Assembly (NCBI RefSeq): GCF_025772985.1 | Contig: NZ_JAKMTB010000005.1 | Location: 44,228-108,227 of the forward strand | Direction: 5' to 3' | DNA: 64,000 bases | DNA from: Campylobacter sp. CNRCH_2014_0184h | Lineage (GTDB): Bacteria > Campylobacterota > Campylobacteria > Campylobacterales > Campylobacteraceae | Shown here: piece after piece, positions 1 through 8,873 of the stretch | How the letters are laid out: every line of letters begins with the position of its first letter | How positions within the stretch are numbered: the stretch's first letter is position 1 | Position numbers and translations under genes: made by a program | Notes under the pieces: model-generated | The model's database searches: none | The model's input: only the letters and a program-made list of their open reading frames with translations | What the model was told of the DNA's origin: nothing

Positions 1-1
1 T

Positions 2-181
2 TTATTTGCGCCTGCTGTGCTTGGAACTTTAATGTATTATTTTGAAGGTAATGGTTTTATGTATTTTTACATCGTTTTATTAACTGTTTTAATTGCCTTT
101 GCTATAGATAAACCAAAATTTAAAAATCTAACCAAATTTAAAAGAAAACCAGGTAATATGGTAATGCTAGATGATAACTAA
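2..181 (+). CDS. C-terminal end of an MFS-type transporter (partial)
   Basis: Only the last 59 codons are inside the window. They encode a hydrophobic segment (YFYIVLLTVLIAFAI) that looks like a final transmembrane helix, followed by a lysine-rich cytoplasmic tail ending MVMLDDN. The stop overlaps the start of the next gene by 11 bases, so the two are probably cotranscribed. In C. jejuni, as I remember it, a major-facilitator efflux protein (Cj0850c) sits beside the same FliK-like and FlhB-like genes; the MFS assignment rests on that order and the hydrophobic end, not on a family motif. Confidence 0.55.
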   Translation, partial: LFAPAVLGTLMYYFEGNGFMYFYIVLLTVLIAFAIDKPKFKNLTKFKRKPGNMVMLDDN

Positions 182-2132
182 TATTTCTAACAATCAAAAT
201 CAATTTGCAAAAAACGAAACAAACAAAGACAACAAAAGTGAGAAATCGGACAAAAAAACCTCACTTAACGATGCTTTAAAAAATCCTTTATTTTCTAAAA
301 ATGATCCTGAAGTCAAATTGCCTAAAGACTATGTAAGCAAAATCGATCAAAAATTACAAGAATTATTAAATAAACTTTTAGATCAAATCAAAACCAACAA
401 AGATCCTGATTTAGCAATATTAAAAAATCACAAAGATTTAAATTTTGCACCTAATTTTGCTAATGAACTTAAAAAACTTCAAGCAGAGCTTTCTAAAAAT
501 CCTGAATTTGAAAAACTACTTAAAGTTTTAGAAGATCTAGTTAAACCCGCTAAAGATATCAACAATAAAAATCTTTCATCCTTGGTAAAAAATTCAGGTG
601 TTTTTTTAGAAGCAAAACTCAATCATTCTTTAAAAGAGCAAAATTTACCACAAAGCTTTTTTAATCTTTTAAATACCATAAAAGGAGCTACTAGTGAAAA
701 TCTAAAACGCGATATAAGTAATTTAGATCTTAAAAATCTTGACACCACAAGCACCTTAAAAGAACTTATTCACATCTTACAAAATCACAAAAAAGATAAT
801 AAAATTTCTTTAGAAAATACAAACTACAAGACACTTTTTAAGCTATTTGATAAAATAGAAAATTTTAAAAACTATATCAATAAAAACCCAAACTCTATTA
901 GCCAAGAAAAGCTACAAAATATTGCTAATAATTTCATTAAAAATCTCAGTAAAAATTTAGCACTTATCAACAAAGAATTAGCCAAACCTGAAAATATAAA
1001 AATTCAAAATACACATATATTAAAAGAGCTTAGTCAAAGCATTAAAGATCTTATAACACTTTTAAAAGACATAAAAAATCATAAAAACAAAACTGAAATA
1101 ACACAAGAAAATTTAAATAAAACTCCACATACCAAAGACATCAAAGAAGAATCAAAAGAGGAAATAAAAACTCCGCAAAAAAACACAGAGGATAAAAAAG
1201 AAGTTCAACAAAAACAAGAAAGCATGACAAAAGATAAAGAAATTCAAAACACAAAAGAAGAAAAAACACCACAAAAAAATACTGAAGAACCGAGCAAAAA
1301 TGACAACAAAAGTCAAAATTTACAAACAAATAACACTAAATTAGAAGATATATTTAAAAGTACTTCAGGTAAAATTTTACTAGAAGATATTTTCAAACAA
1401 AATGTAAGTAAAAATCTTAATTTTAGTCAAAATTTACAAGAAGAGCTTTTAAATAACCTAAACAAAGAACTAGGCCTAATAGGAAGAAAACTCAATGAGG
1501 TTTTAAAAGCTTTAGATCCTAAAAATTATGAAGCAAAAAATTCTTTAGATGATATAAAAAACATAGAAAAAAAATTAGAACTTTCTATAAAAGATCTTGG
1601 AAAAATTACTCCAAAAGATACTGCAGAAATTTCTTCAGAATTACAAAAAGATATCAAATCCACTCTTTTGCAAGTTTCTAATCTGGCTAAAAATTTAGAC
1701 AATGAAAGTATACTAAATCAAGCAAATCGTCTTATAGCTCAGCTTGAGTTTAATCAACTTTTATCTTTAGCTAATAATAGCATTCATACTTTTTTACCTT
1801 TCTTTTGGGATGATTTAGAAAAATCTAATGTAGTTTTTAAACGCGGTAAAAAAGATAAATTTTATGCACAAATTAATCTTGAATTTGAAAAATTAGGAAA
1901 AATCAATGTATTTTTATCTCTAAGCAATGATAAATACATTGATATAAATATGATGATAGAAAATGCTAATTTTAGAAAAAAACTTTACGAAAGAGCACAT
2001 GAGCTAAAAAAAGCCTTAGTTAAAGTAGGACTTCTAAGCTCTAATTTTTTCATCAGTGATATAGTCAAAAGCAAATTTCATAATCAAGAAGAATACAATG
2101 ACTTTAATATGGGTTTTGATACAAGGGCTTAA
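171..2132 (+). CDS. FliK-like flagellar hook-length control C-terminal domain protein
   Basis: A 653-residue, very lysine- and asparagine-rich protein. Residues 1-300 are low-complexity helical sequence. A charged linker at about 306-383 contains TPQKNTE twice. Residues about 530-640 look like the FliK C-terminal (Flg_hook) fold: a hydrophobic strand set around LGKINVFLSL and IDINMMIENA, followed by an amphipathic helix with LKKALVKVGL. FliK-type proteins use this domain to contact the cytoplasmic domain of FlhB and switch export specificity. The next gene encodes just such an FlhB C-terminal domain, which supports the call. It is not the main hook-length gene by position. No signal peptide or membrane segment is seen. 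The homologue I remember is Cj0849c. Confidence 0.6.
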   Translation: MITNISNNQNQFAKNETNKDNKSEKSDKKTSLNDALKNPLFSKNDPEVKLPKDYVSKIDQKLQELLNKLLDQIKTNKDPDLAILKNHKDLNFAPNFANELKKLQAELSKNPEFEKLLKVLEDLVKPAKDINNKNLSSLVKNSGVFLEAKLNHSLKEQNLPQSFFNLLNTIKGATSENLKRDISNLDLKNLDTTSTLKELIHILQNHKKDNKISLENTNYKTLFKLFDKIENFKNYINKNPNSISQEKLQNIANNFIKNLSKNLALINKELAKPENIKIQNTHILKELSQSIKDLITLLKDIKNHKNKTEITQENLNKTPHTKDIKEESKEEIKTPQKNTEDKKEVQQKQESMTKDKEIQNTKEEKTPQKNTEEPSKNDNKSQNLQTNNTKLEDIFKSTSGKILLEDIFKQNVSKNLNFSQNLQEELLNNLNKELGLIGRKLNEVLKALDPKNYEAKNSLDDIKNIEKKLELSIKDLGKITPKDTAEISSELQKDIKSTLLQVSNLAKNLDNESILNQANRLIAQLEFNQLLSLANNSIHTFLPFFWDDLEKSNVVFKRGKKDKFYAQINLEFEKLGKINVFLSLSNDKYIDINMMIENANFRKKLYERAHELKKALVKVGLLSSNFFISDIVKSKFHNQEEYNDFNMGFDTRA

Positions 2133-2134
2133 AA

Positions 2135-2425
2135 ATGGCTAAAAAAACAAAAAAAGCCGTTGCGCTAGGCTATAACAAAGAAGATCAAAATGCACCAAAA
2201 ATCCTAGCTAATGCCAAAGGTGAAAACGCTGCTAAAATCATCTCTTTAGCTAAAGAAAATGGCATACCCATAAAAGAAGACAAAGACTTAGTAGAAGTTC
2301 TTAGCAAGCTTGACTTAGGCGATGAAATCCCGCCTAATATGTATAAAGCAGTGGCTGAAATTTTTGCCTTTTTATATAAAGTTGCTAATGAAGATGAGAA
2401 TAAGCAAAATCCGCAATCTTCTTAG
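2135..2425 (+). CDS. Stand-alone FlhB C-terminal domain protein (FlhX-like)
   Basis: At 96 residues it corresponds to the cytoplasmic, post-cleavage part of the flagellar export switch FlhB. It has the AVALGY strand, APKILANAKG, the helix around ENAAKIISLAKENGIP, and the terminal IPPNMYKAVAEIFAFLYKV pattern. The membrane part and the autocleavage motif NPTH are absent, so it resembles the product FlhB makes by cleavage. In Helicobacter pylori a similar free domain (HP1575/FlhX) is reported to replace a missing FlhB C-terminal domain. It starts 2 bases after the FliK-like gene, an arrangement also known from Bacillus (ylqG/ylqH). Its 3' end overlaps the convergent psd gene by 41 bases. Confidence 0.8.
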   Translation: MAKKTKKAVALGYNKEDQNAPKILANAKGENAAKIISLAKENGIPIKEDKDLVEVLSKLDLGDEIPPNMYKAVAEIFAFLYKVANEDENKQNPQSS

Positions 2426-3209
2426 AAAATTCAACTTGCTCATAAGCATTTTTACTAAATTTTAAAAACCCTTTTTGAGTGATTAAAACTATAGTTGAAC
2501 CTAGCTCAAAATTGCCAAGTCTTTGGCCTTTTTTTACAAAAAGATCCTCATAAGTATGAGTAAAATCAAAATTTGCAGCATTAGTTTGTATGCTAGTATC
2601 AAAGCTAAAATGCATTTTACCAACATTTAGCGCACCCACAAATACCATCCAAAGTATAAATTTTCCCTCCACCAAACACTTTAAAACTACTCTTTCATTT
2701 TTAGTATAAAGGTTTATAATCTTAGCCAACTTTGCCTCACTCACACTAAATAAAGCCCCGCTCATATAAGTAGCACTTAAAATTTGCATATTACAAGGTG
2801 CGTGATAATGATGATAATCTTTTGGAGATAGATAAATATTTGCATAATCTATGCCATTTTCTAATTCTTCTTTGCTAGCTGAGTTTTTTAAAAGCTCTTC
2901 TATGCTATAACTTGAACCTTTAATACTAAAGGCTAAATTTTCTTTTAAGTCATTTTGAAAACTACTTCCAAGTTCTAAAATTTTACCATCACTTGGACTT
3001 ACAAAGCCATCTTCTAATTCTCGCTCATTTAACAAAGCTCTTGTAAATAAAGCATTTAAGCTCTCATATTCTTCTAAGGATTTAAATTCACTCATATTGA
3101 TATTAAAAGCATTCACATAAGCTTTATTAATGTTTTTTTGTATGATTTTTGGAAATTTATATTTTGCTATGATTCCAAACATTTTTGAAGCACTATTGCT
3201 AAATCCCAC
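2385..3209 (-). CDS. psd: Phosphatidylserine decarboxylase proenzyme
   Basis: Converts phosphatidylserine to phosphatidylethanolamine at the inner membrane. The LGST self-cleavage motif is at residues 236-239; cleavage before Ser238 would give the pyruvoyl alpha subunit. The His-containing segment DYHHYHAPC near residue 135 is also typical. At 274 residues it matches the compact epsilonproteobacterial form. The start is GTG, chosen because an AGGAG site lies 6 bases upstream and the reading frame begins directly after the stop of the metallophosphoesterase gene (TAAGTG junction), so the pair is one transcript. The 3' end overlaps the convergent FlhX-like gene. Confidence 0.95.
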   Translation of the reverse strand: MGFSNSASKMFGIIAKYKFPKIIQKNINKAYVNAFNINMSEFKSLEEYESLNALFTRALLNERELEDGFVSPSDGKILELGSSFQNDLKENLAFSIKGSSYSIEELLKNSASKEELENGIDYANIYLSPKDYHHYHAPCNMQILSATYMSGALFSVSEAKLAKIINLYTKNERVVLKCLVEGKFILWMVFVGALNVGKMHFSFDTSIQTNAANFDFTHTYEDLFVKKGQRLGNFELGSTIVLITQKGFLKFSKNAYEQVEFSKKIADFAYSHLH

Positions 3210-4340
3210 TTATTCTCCTTTTAATCTAATCAAAGCTATCTCGCTAGGAGCTAAAAATCTCACAGCAGGCCCCCAAAATCCAGCTCCACTGCTTACATAA
3301 AGCAAACTATCTTTACTTAATTTATAAAGCCCATACACAAAGCCTTGCTCTAAATATACTAGCAAAGAAAAAGGGAAAATTTGTCCTGCGTGTGTATGTC
3401 CTGATAAAATCAAATCAAACCCACTCACATCATAAGTTTTTACATATTTTGGCTGATGCGTGATTAAAATATTAACTTTTTCTTGATTGATTTGAGTTTT
3501 GATTTTTTCTATATTGCTTTCTTTAAAGCCCAAACGTTTAGCAGCCAAATCCAAAGTCCCACTTAAAGTAAAATCTCCAAAATCAATACTTTCATCTTCT
3601 AAAACTTTGAAATTTTTAAGCGTTTTAAGCTTTTTGCTTATTGCATTTATATCATTATAATACTCATGATTTCCATAAACAAAATAAGTACCATATTTTG
3701 ATTTAAAATTTTCTAACAAATTAATATAAGACATACTAGCAATATCTGCATCGATTAAATCCCCAGCTATGATGATTATATCAACATTTAAAGCATTAAC
3801 CTCATTGATTAAGGTTTTTAAAAAATCTTCACCTAAATTTTTCCCTAAATGCACATCAGAAAGCAAAGCTATGTTTAAATCTTCTTTTAAATTTTTAATT
3901 TTAATATCTACCTCATTAACCTTAGGCGTGCTGATAGCATTTACAAAGCCTTTAAACACCATACTAACGCTAAATATAATAAGCCAAGAATCAAAAATTA
4001 ATTTTAAAAACTTTCTTCTTTGAAGGCTAAAAATTTGCTCTTTTTTATTTTCGTTAAAGAAAATCCAAGAACCAATTTCAAAAACCACTCCAAAAAGCAA
4101 GAAAAAGCAAGTAATAGTAGAAAAAATAGCTAAAATATAATAAAGCTTTTCATGCAAAAAATCCCCACGCATATTTACAAAAAAGATTAATTCACATGCA
4201 AAAACTATTAAAACAAGAGCTAATACAAACTTCTTATAAGGTTTTAAAAAATCAACCTTACTTAAAAATCTTTTATAAATATACCAATTTGCCAAAGCAA
4301 AAAATAAAACTAATAAAGTAAAAAAAACAAACACTCTCAT
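3210..4340 (-). CDS. Membrane-anchored metallophosphoesterase (YkuE-like)
   Basis: 376 residues. Four hydrophobic segments (about 1-20, 37-57, 66-88, 117-135) precede a calcineurin-like phosphoesterase domain. Metal-binding motifs are complete: DVH at 162-164, GDLID at 193-197, GNHE at 223-226, His295 in THQP, and GHTH at 314-317. The family hydrolyses phosphomonoesters or diesters, often of lipids such as UDP-diacylglucosamine, but nothing here fixes the substrate. It is the first gene of a two-gene operon with psd, which fits a role in phospholipid or lipid-A precursor turnover (inference). The gene order matches Cj0846-Cj0847 as I remember it. Confidence 0.85.
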   Translation of the reverse strand: MRVFVFFTLLVLFFALANWYIYKRFLSKVDFLKPYKKFVLALVLIVFACELIFFVNMRGDFLHEKLYYILAIFSTITCFFLLFGVVFEIGSWIFFNENKKEQIFSLQRRKFLKLIFDSWLIIFSVSMVFKGFVNAISTPKVNEVDIKIKNLKEDLNIALLSDVHLGKNLGEDFLKTLINEVNALNVDIIIIAGDLIDADIASMSYINLLENFKSKYGTYFVYGNHEYYNDINAISKKLKTLKNFKVLEDESIDFGDFTLSGTLDLAAKRLGFKESNIEKIKTQINQEKVNILITHQPKYVKTYDVSGFDLILSGHTHAGQIFPFSLLVYLEQGFVYGLYKLSKDSLLYVSSGAGFWGPAVRFLAPSEIALIRLKGE

Positions 4341-4411
4341 AGCGTAATTTTATTTAAGCAAAATTAATACTTTTTAAAGTAAAATCGCAAAAAAACATTT
4401 GGGAAAGAAAT

Positions 4412-6349
4412 TTGGCTTTAATAGATTTAATCGATGCAAATAAGAAATTTAATACAAAAATAGTTTTAGAAAATGCAAATTTTAGTGCAAATTTAGGAGA
4501 AAAAATCGCCATTATAGGCAAAAACGGCGAAGGAAAATCAAGTTTTTTAAAAGCCCTTATGGGAACTTTAAAACTAGATAGCGGTAGAGTGATTAAACAA
4601 AATAACGCTAGCATAGGTATGCTAAGCCAACAAGTAAGCTTTGAAAGCACCTTAAGCGTGAGTGAGGCTATCAAAAAAGAACTTGAAGAAATTTATCAAG
4701 CCTTAAAAGAATTTGAAAACTATAATGAAAAACTAGCTCTTGATCCTGAAAATAAAGAATATTTAAAGAAAGTAGATGAATTAAGTTTATTTATAGATTC
4801 AAAAGATGCATGGAATTTAGACCAAAAAATACAAAGAATACTAGAAGAGTTTAAACTATTAGAGTATAAAGACAGAACACTTTGCTCTTTAAGTGGAGGA
4901 GAGATAAGACGTGTAGGACTTTGCACGCTTTTGCTGAAAAATCCTGATATATTATTGCTTGATGAGCCAACCAACCATCTAGATGTATATATGAGTAGCT
5001 TTTTAGAAGAAAGATTAAAAGCTTCTAAAATGTGTGTTATTTTCATCTCCCATGATAGATATTTTATCGATGCAATAGCACAAAAATGCGTTGAAATAGA
5101 AGCAGGAAAACTAAGTATTTTTGAGGGTGGATATACGCAATATCTAGAAAAAAAAGCAGCTATTTTAGCTTCCTTAGCTAAAAGCCATGAAACCTTGCTT
5201 AAGCAATTAAAAAGTGAGGAAGAATGGCTAAGAAGAGGAGTCAAAGCTAGGCTTAAACGCAACGAAGGACGCAAAGAACGCATTTTTAAAATGCGTGAAG
5301 AAGCTAAGAAAAACCCAGGAGCTATCAAACGCTTACAACTTGAAATCAAAAGAGCAAGTAAAAATTTTAACCAAACTCAAAGCCAAAACCGCAAAAAAAT
5401 GCTTTTTGAACTTAAAAATATCTCAAAGTCTATTGCCAACAAGACACTTTTTAAAGACTTTAATGCACGAATTTTACAAGGTGAACGCATAGCCATAGTA
5501 GGTAAAAATGGCTGTGGGAAATCTACTTTCTTAAAGATTTTGCTTGATCAAATTCCGCTTGATAGCGGAGAGATTAAAAGAGGTGAAGTTAAAATAGGCT
5601 ATTTTGATCAAAGCAGAAGTTTATTAAACACTGATAAAAAACTTTTAGAAATTTTTTGCCCAAATGGTGGCGATCACATTCAAGTACGTGGTAAAAATAT
5701 GCATGTTTATGGGTATTTAAAACAATTTTTATTTCCAAAAGAATTTTTAGAGCAAAGCGTGAGTGTGCTAAGTGGGGGTGAGAAAAACAGAGTTGCTCTA
5801 GCCTTGCTTTTTACCAAAGAATACGATGTATTAATCTTAGATGAACCAACAAATGATTTAGATATAGCTACGATTAATATCTTAGAAGAATACTTACTTT
5901 CTTTTGAAGGTGCGATTTTGCTTGTCTCGCATGATAGATATTTTGTTGATAAAATAGCAACTAAACTTTATGCTTTTGAAGATAATGCAAATATTAATAT
6001 AGAAGTTCTTTCTTATAGTGAGTATTTAGAAAATGAAAAAGAATACAAAGACTTTGAAGAATTTTCTAAAAGCTTAGAAACAAACACCACCGCAAGCGTA
6101 AAAACAAAAGAAAAATCAAGTAAAAAACTAAGCTATAAAGAAAATGAAATTTTAAACTCATATCCTGATAAAATTCATAAATTAGAAGAAGAAATAAAAG
6201 AAATAAAAAATGCTCTAAGTAATCCTACAATCTATCAAGAGCTAGGTATAAATACCCTTTATGAAAAGCTAAATTCCTTAGAAAGCGAACTTAGTATTTT
6301 AGAAGAAGCTTATTTTGAGGTTTTGGAAAAAAGCGAGAACGGTTTATAA
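4412..6349 (+). CDS. uup: ABC-F family ATPase, Uup-like
   Basis: 645 residues with two ATP-binding cassettes and no membrane segments. Cassette 1 has Walker A GKNGEGKS (36-43), signature LSGGE (about 159) and LLLDEPTNHLD. Cassette 2 has GKNGCGKST (about 364), LSGGE (about 453) and LILDEPTNDLD. The ABC-F linker, rich in Arg/Lys around RRGVKARLKRNEGRKER, joins them. A C-terminal coiled coil (about 575-640) is typical of Uup. ABC-F proteins act on ribosomes or, for Uup, have been linked to transposon excision and ribosome assembly. The start is TTG, since no ATG exists near the N terminus; GGGAAAG lies just upstream. It is transcribed divergently from the metallophosphoesterase operon. Confidence 0.88.
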   Translation: MALIDLIDANKKFNTKIVLENANFSANLGEKIAIIGKNGEGKSSFLKALMGTLKLDSGRVIKQNNASIGMLSQQVSFESTLSVSEAIKKELEEIYQALKEFENYNEKLALDPENKEYLKKVDELSLFIDSKDAWNLDQKIQRILEEFKLLEYKDRTLCSLSGGEIRRVGLCTLLLKNPDILLLDEPTNHLDVYMSSFLEERLKASKMCVIFISHDRYFIDAIAQKCVEIEAGKLSIFEGGYTQYLEKKAAILASLAKSHETLLKQLKSEEEWLRRGVKARLKRNEGRKERIFKMREEAKKNPGAIKRLQLEIKRASKNFNQTQSQNRKKMLFELKNISKSIANKTLFKDFNARILQGERIAIVGKNGCGKSTFLKILLDQIPLDSGEIKRGEVKIGYFDQSRSLLNTDKKLLEIFCPNGGDHIQVRGKNMHVYGYLKQFLFPKEFLEQSVSVLSGGEKNRVALALLFTKEYDVLILDEPTNDLDIATINILEEYLLSFEGAILLVSHDRYFVDKIATKLYAFEDNANINIEVLSYSEYLENEKEYKDFEEFSKSLETNTTASVKTKEKSSKKLSYKENEILNSYPDKIHKLEEEIKEIKNALSNPTIYQELGINTLYEKLNSLESELSILEEAYFEVLEKSENGL

Positions 6350-6427
6350 TAATTTTTTATTATTTTGTTTACTCTATTTAATAGTTATAAATTTTATTTG
6401 TTTTTAATTGACTTTTTTTATTATTGT

Positions 6428-6436
6428 TGATATAAT
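6428..6436 (+). promoter_or_regulatory. Extended -10 promoter of the autotransporter gene
   Basis: TGATATAAT is a TGn extended -10 with a perfect TATAAT hexamer, preceded by T-rich DNA as usual for Campylobacter sigma-70 promoters that lack a clear -35. A strong AAGGAG ribosome site at 6465-6470 lies 10 bases before the ATG. A second TATAAT at 6453-6458 is too close to the start to be likely. Confidence 0.6.
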
Positions 6437-6480
6437 TTTTTTTCAATAAAATTATAATTTTATTAAGGAGTTTCAGAACA

Positions 6481-8773
6481 ATGAAAAAGTTGAATAGAAA
6501 AATTTTTCTTTCCGCTTGCGTTGCTACTTTTGTAGCTAGTTCAGCTATGGCTATAGAGCCATCCAATCCCATTCCTGGTACAATTGAAGATAGTCAGCTA
6601 ACACACCTAGGGGGGGGGGGAATATCAATTTGTAATTTCAAAACCACAAGGACAGACATTTTATATTAGTAATCATCTAGGTGATAATGATTATGGACAA
6701 GGTGCTGTATTAGAAACACCTATTAAGCACTTAACAATAAACGCAGCTAACAACACTATTGTAGTTGGAGGTAAAGATGTTCCTGTTGGTTCAATAGGTG
6801 GTATAAAACCTCATTATTCTTTCGCTATCAAAGCTAAAGAAGTAAACTTCATAGGCAAAAAAAATCCAGATAATGTTATTGGTTTCAAACCTTATCCTGT
6901 AGGCCCTAATACTGGAGCTGATATGAATTATCCAGATAATATTGATGATGGATTTGGTGCTATATTTAACCCAGATACGGGTATAAACAGTGGCGCTTTA
7001 ACTGATAGAAATCCATGGGGACCAACTTGGATTCAAGACTCAAGAGAAAATGTTTCTCTAAATGTTTTCCATGATGGCTTAATTGATGGCAATGTTAATA
7101 TGGATCATGCAAACTTTAAAATCATTGCAGGCGATTTTAATGGTATTAACTATAATGGTGCTTTAACTATTAACGGAAATCTTTTTGCACATGATTCATT
7201 ATTTACTCTACATGGACCACACCAATTTACTGTAAATGGTAATGCAGTAATTAGAAATTCTGTATTTGAACTTGCTAACTTTAGCAATCCTGTAACAGAA
7301 AAAGGTGTTTACTTGCTAAGCGCTACAAACTTCAACAAAGAATTTGCAGAAGTAAATACAGTTAGAAATGTATTACTAATCCCAGAAGGAAAAATTCTAG
7401 GTCTTAAAGGTCATGCACTAGCAGAATACGAAGGTGAAGTAGTAAAAGTAATTATAGACCAAGATAAAAAATACTTTAACTATAAACTTAATGTAATTGG
7501 AAATGATGCTTATGCTCAAGGTAGTTTAACAAGTGGCATCAAAAACATCAGTATTAGCGAATTTTTAAAAGAAATGAGACTTGAGGTTTTAACTCAACTA
7601 CATGATTATTATGCTCAAAAAGCTTATGAACAAAATCCTGAACATCCTGGTATTGACCCTAAAGTTGATTATGATAAAATTCTAGCAGACATCAAAAAAG
7701 AAATAAACAATATAACTAATAACCAAAAAGTTATTACTTACGGACATCAAATTGATTCGGTTTTAGCTTCATTGAAAAATTCTGATAGACATCTTGCAGC
7801 TAACTCAGCTTTAGTTAATGCTATTAAAGGAGATGTGAGACAAGCTCAAGCTATAGTTGATTCAGCTAGAGAAAGCGCAAACAACTCTAACCGTCAAGGT
7901 GCTATTCAAGTTATCAACCTAGCTAATGAAATGGCTATTGCAACAAGAATGGCTCAATCAAGAGGCGCTGGCGAAAATAGCGTATGGGCTAATGCTTTTG
8001 GTGGTGCTAACATAATTGGTAGTGATAGCGAAGGTGTATACGGAACTACTATAGGTATCGATAGACAATTTAATGATGCTATATTCTTTGGTGCGTATTT
8101 AACTTATGCTGATTCACAATTAAACCATAATTCATTAAATCAAGATTCTAACAACTTACAATTAGGTCTTTACTCAAGAATTGCAAATGGTCAACATGAA
8201 TTTGATATCAAATCTTATGCGCAATTTAGTTTTGCAGATCAAGAAAGATTTGTTAATGGTTCAGTACAAAAATCTGACTTCACACAAACTTACTTAGGCG
8301 CAAGTGGTAGCTATGGTTATGTATTTGACTTTAGTGATAATTTCTCAATCAAACCATTAATTGGATTAAATCTTTACTATAGCCACACTCCAGACTACAC
8401 AGAAAGTGGTATTTGGGCTCAAAAAGTTTATTCAATGGATAGCTTTGCAGCGAGTGCAGAACTTGGAGCAGAATTTAGAAAATTCTTTAGCGGTGGTAGT
8501 TATTTCTATGTTACTCCAAAAATAGAACAATTCTTTGCTATGAGTGGAGATAACTTTAAAGCTCGCTTTACAGGAAGTGATTTTAGCTATAATGTAGCTG
8601 GCGCTGAAAAAGATAAAACTTTTGGTAAAATTCTTATCGGAAGCAACATTAGCGTAACAGATAGATTTTCTATTGATCTAAGTGTAGGTGCTAAACAAAT
8701 CCTAGGCAACAAAGATGATAATACCGATGAAACTTATGTAACTGGTAACATTGGTGTTAAATACTCATTTTAA
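6481..8773 (+). CDS. Phase-variable autotransporter, frameshifted OFF at a G11 tract
   Basis: The first frame (6481-6669) begins with signal peptide MKKLNRKIFLSACVATFVASSAMA and runs into 11 consecutive G residues, after which it stops at 6667-6669. The other frame is open from the tract (6620) to 8773. It encodes a passenger domain with beta-solenoid-like repeats (GNVNMDHANFKIIAGDFNG, then NGNLFAHDSLFTLHG), an alpha-helical linker, and from about GENSVWANAFGG a 12-strand autotransporter barrel ending in KYSF. Deleting one G gives a single 763-residue protein. It is therefore an intact contingency gene in the OFF state rather than a decayed one. CapA of C. jejuni is controlled by a similar tract, but I cannot claim orthology. 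The passenger has no recognised catalytic motif; an adhesin role is inferred. A terminator follows. Confidence 0.9.
6610..6620 (+). repeat. G11 homopolymer (phase-variation tract)
   Basis: Eleven G residues, about 43 codons into the autotransporter gene. G11 puts the signal peptide out of frame with the passenger. G10 (or G13) restores the frame, giving THLGGGEYQFVIS across the junction. It is the only G or C run of this length in the window. Slipped-strand mispairing at such tracts is the standard on/off switch in Campylobacter. The true length may vary between cells. Confidence 0.92.
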
Positions 8774-8800
8774 TTAGTAAAAAAAGAATTCTTCTTATAC

Positions 8801-8832
8801 AAGCATAGGTAAAACTACCTATGCTTATTTAC
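8801..8832 (+). terminator. Terminator after the autotransporter gene
   Basis: A perfect 11-bp stem (AAGCATAGGTA with TACCTATGCTT) closes on the loop AAAC and is followed by a T-rich stretch (ATTTACTTTCTT). It sits 27 bases after the autotransporter stop and before the M48 protease gene. Confidence 0.75.
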
Positions 8833-8873
8833 TTTCTTATTGCATACTTTTAAAAAAATTACATGGAAAAATT

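Noticed and set aside
1141..1329. Minus-strand hydrophobic ORF opposite the FliK-like gene
   Set aside because: It mirrors the Lys/Glu-rich linker codons (AAA/GAA read as TTT/TTC); no ribosome site.
3769..4023. Plus-strand ORF opposite the metallophosphoesterase gene
   Set aside because: It is antisense to conserved metal-binding motifs and has no ribosome site; shadow frame.
6481..6669. A separate 62-residue secreted peptide gene
   Set aside because: It is only the signal peptide and first part of the autotransporter, cut short by the G11 frameshift.
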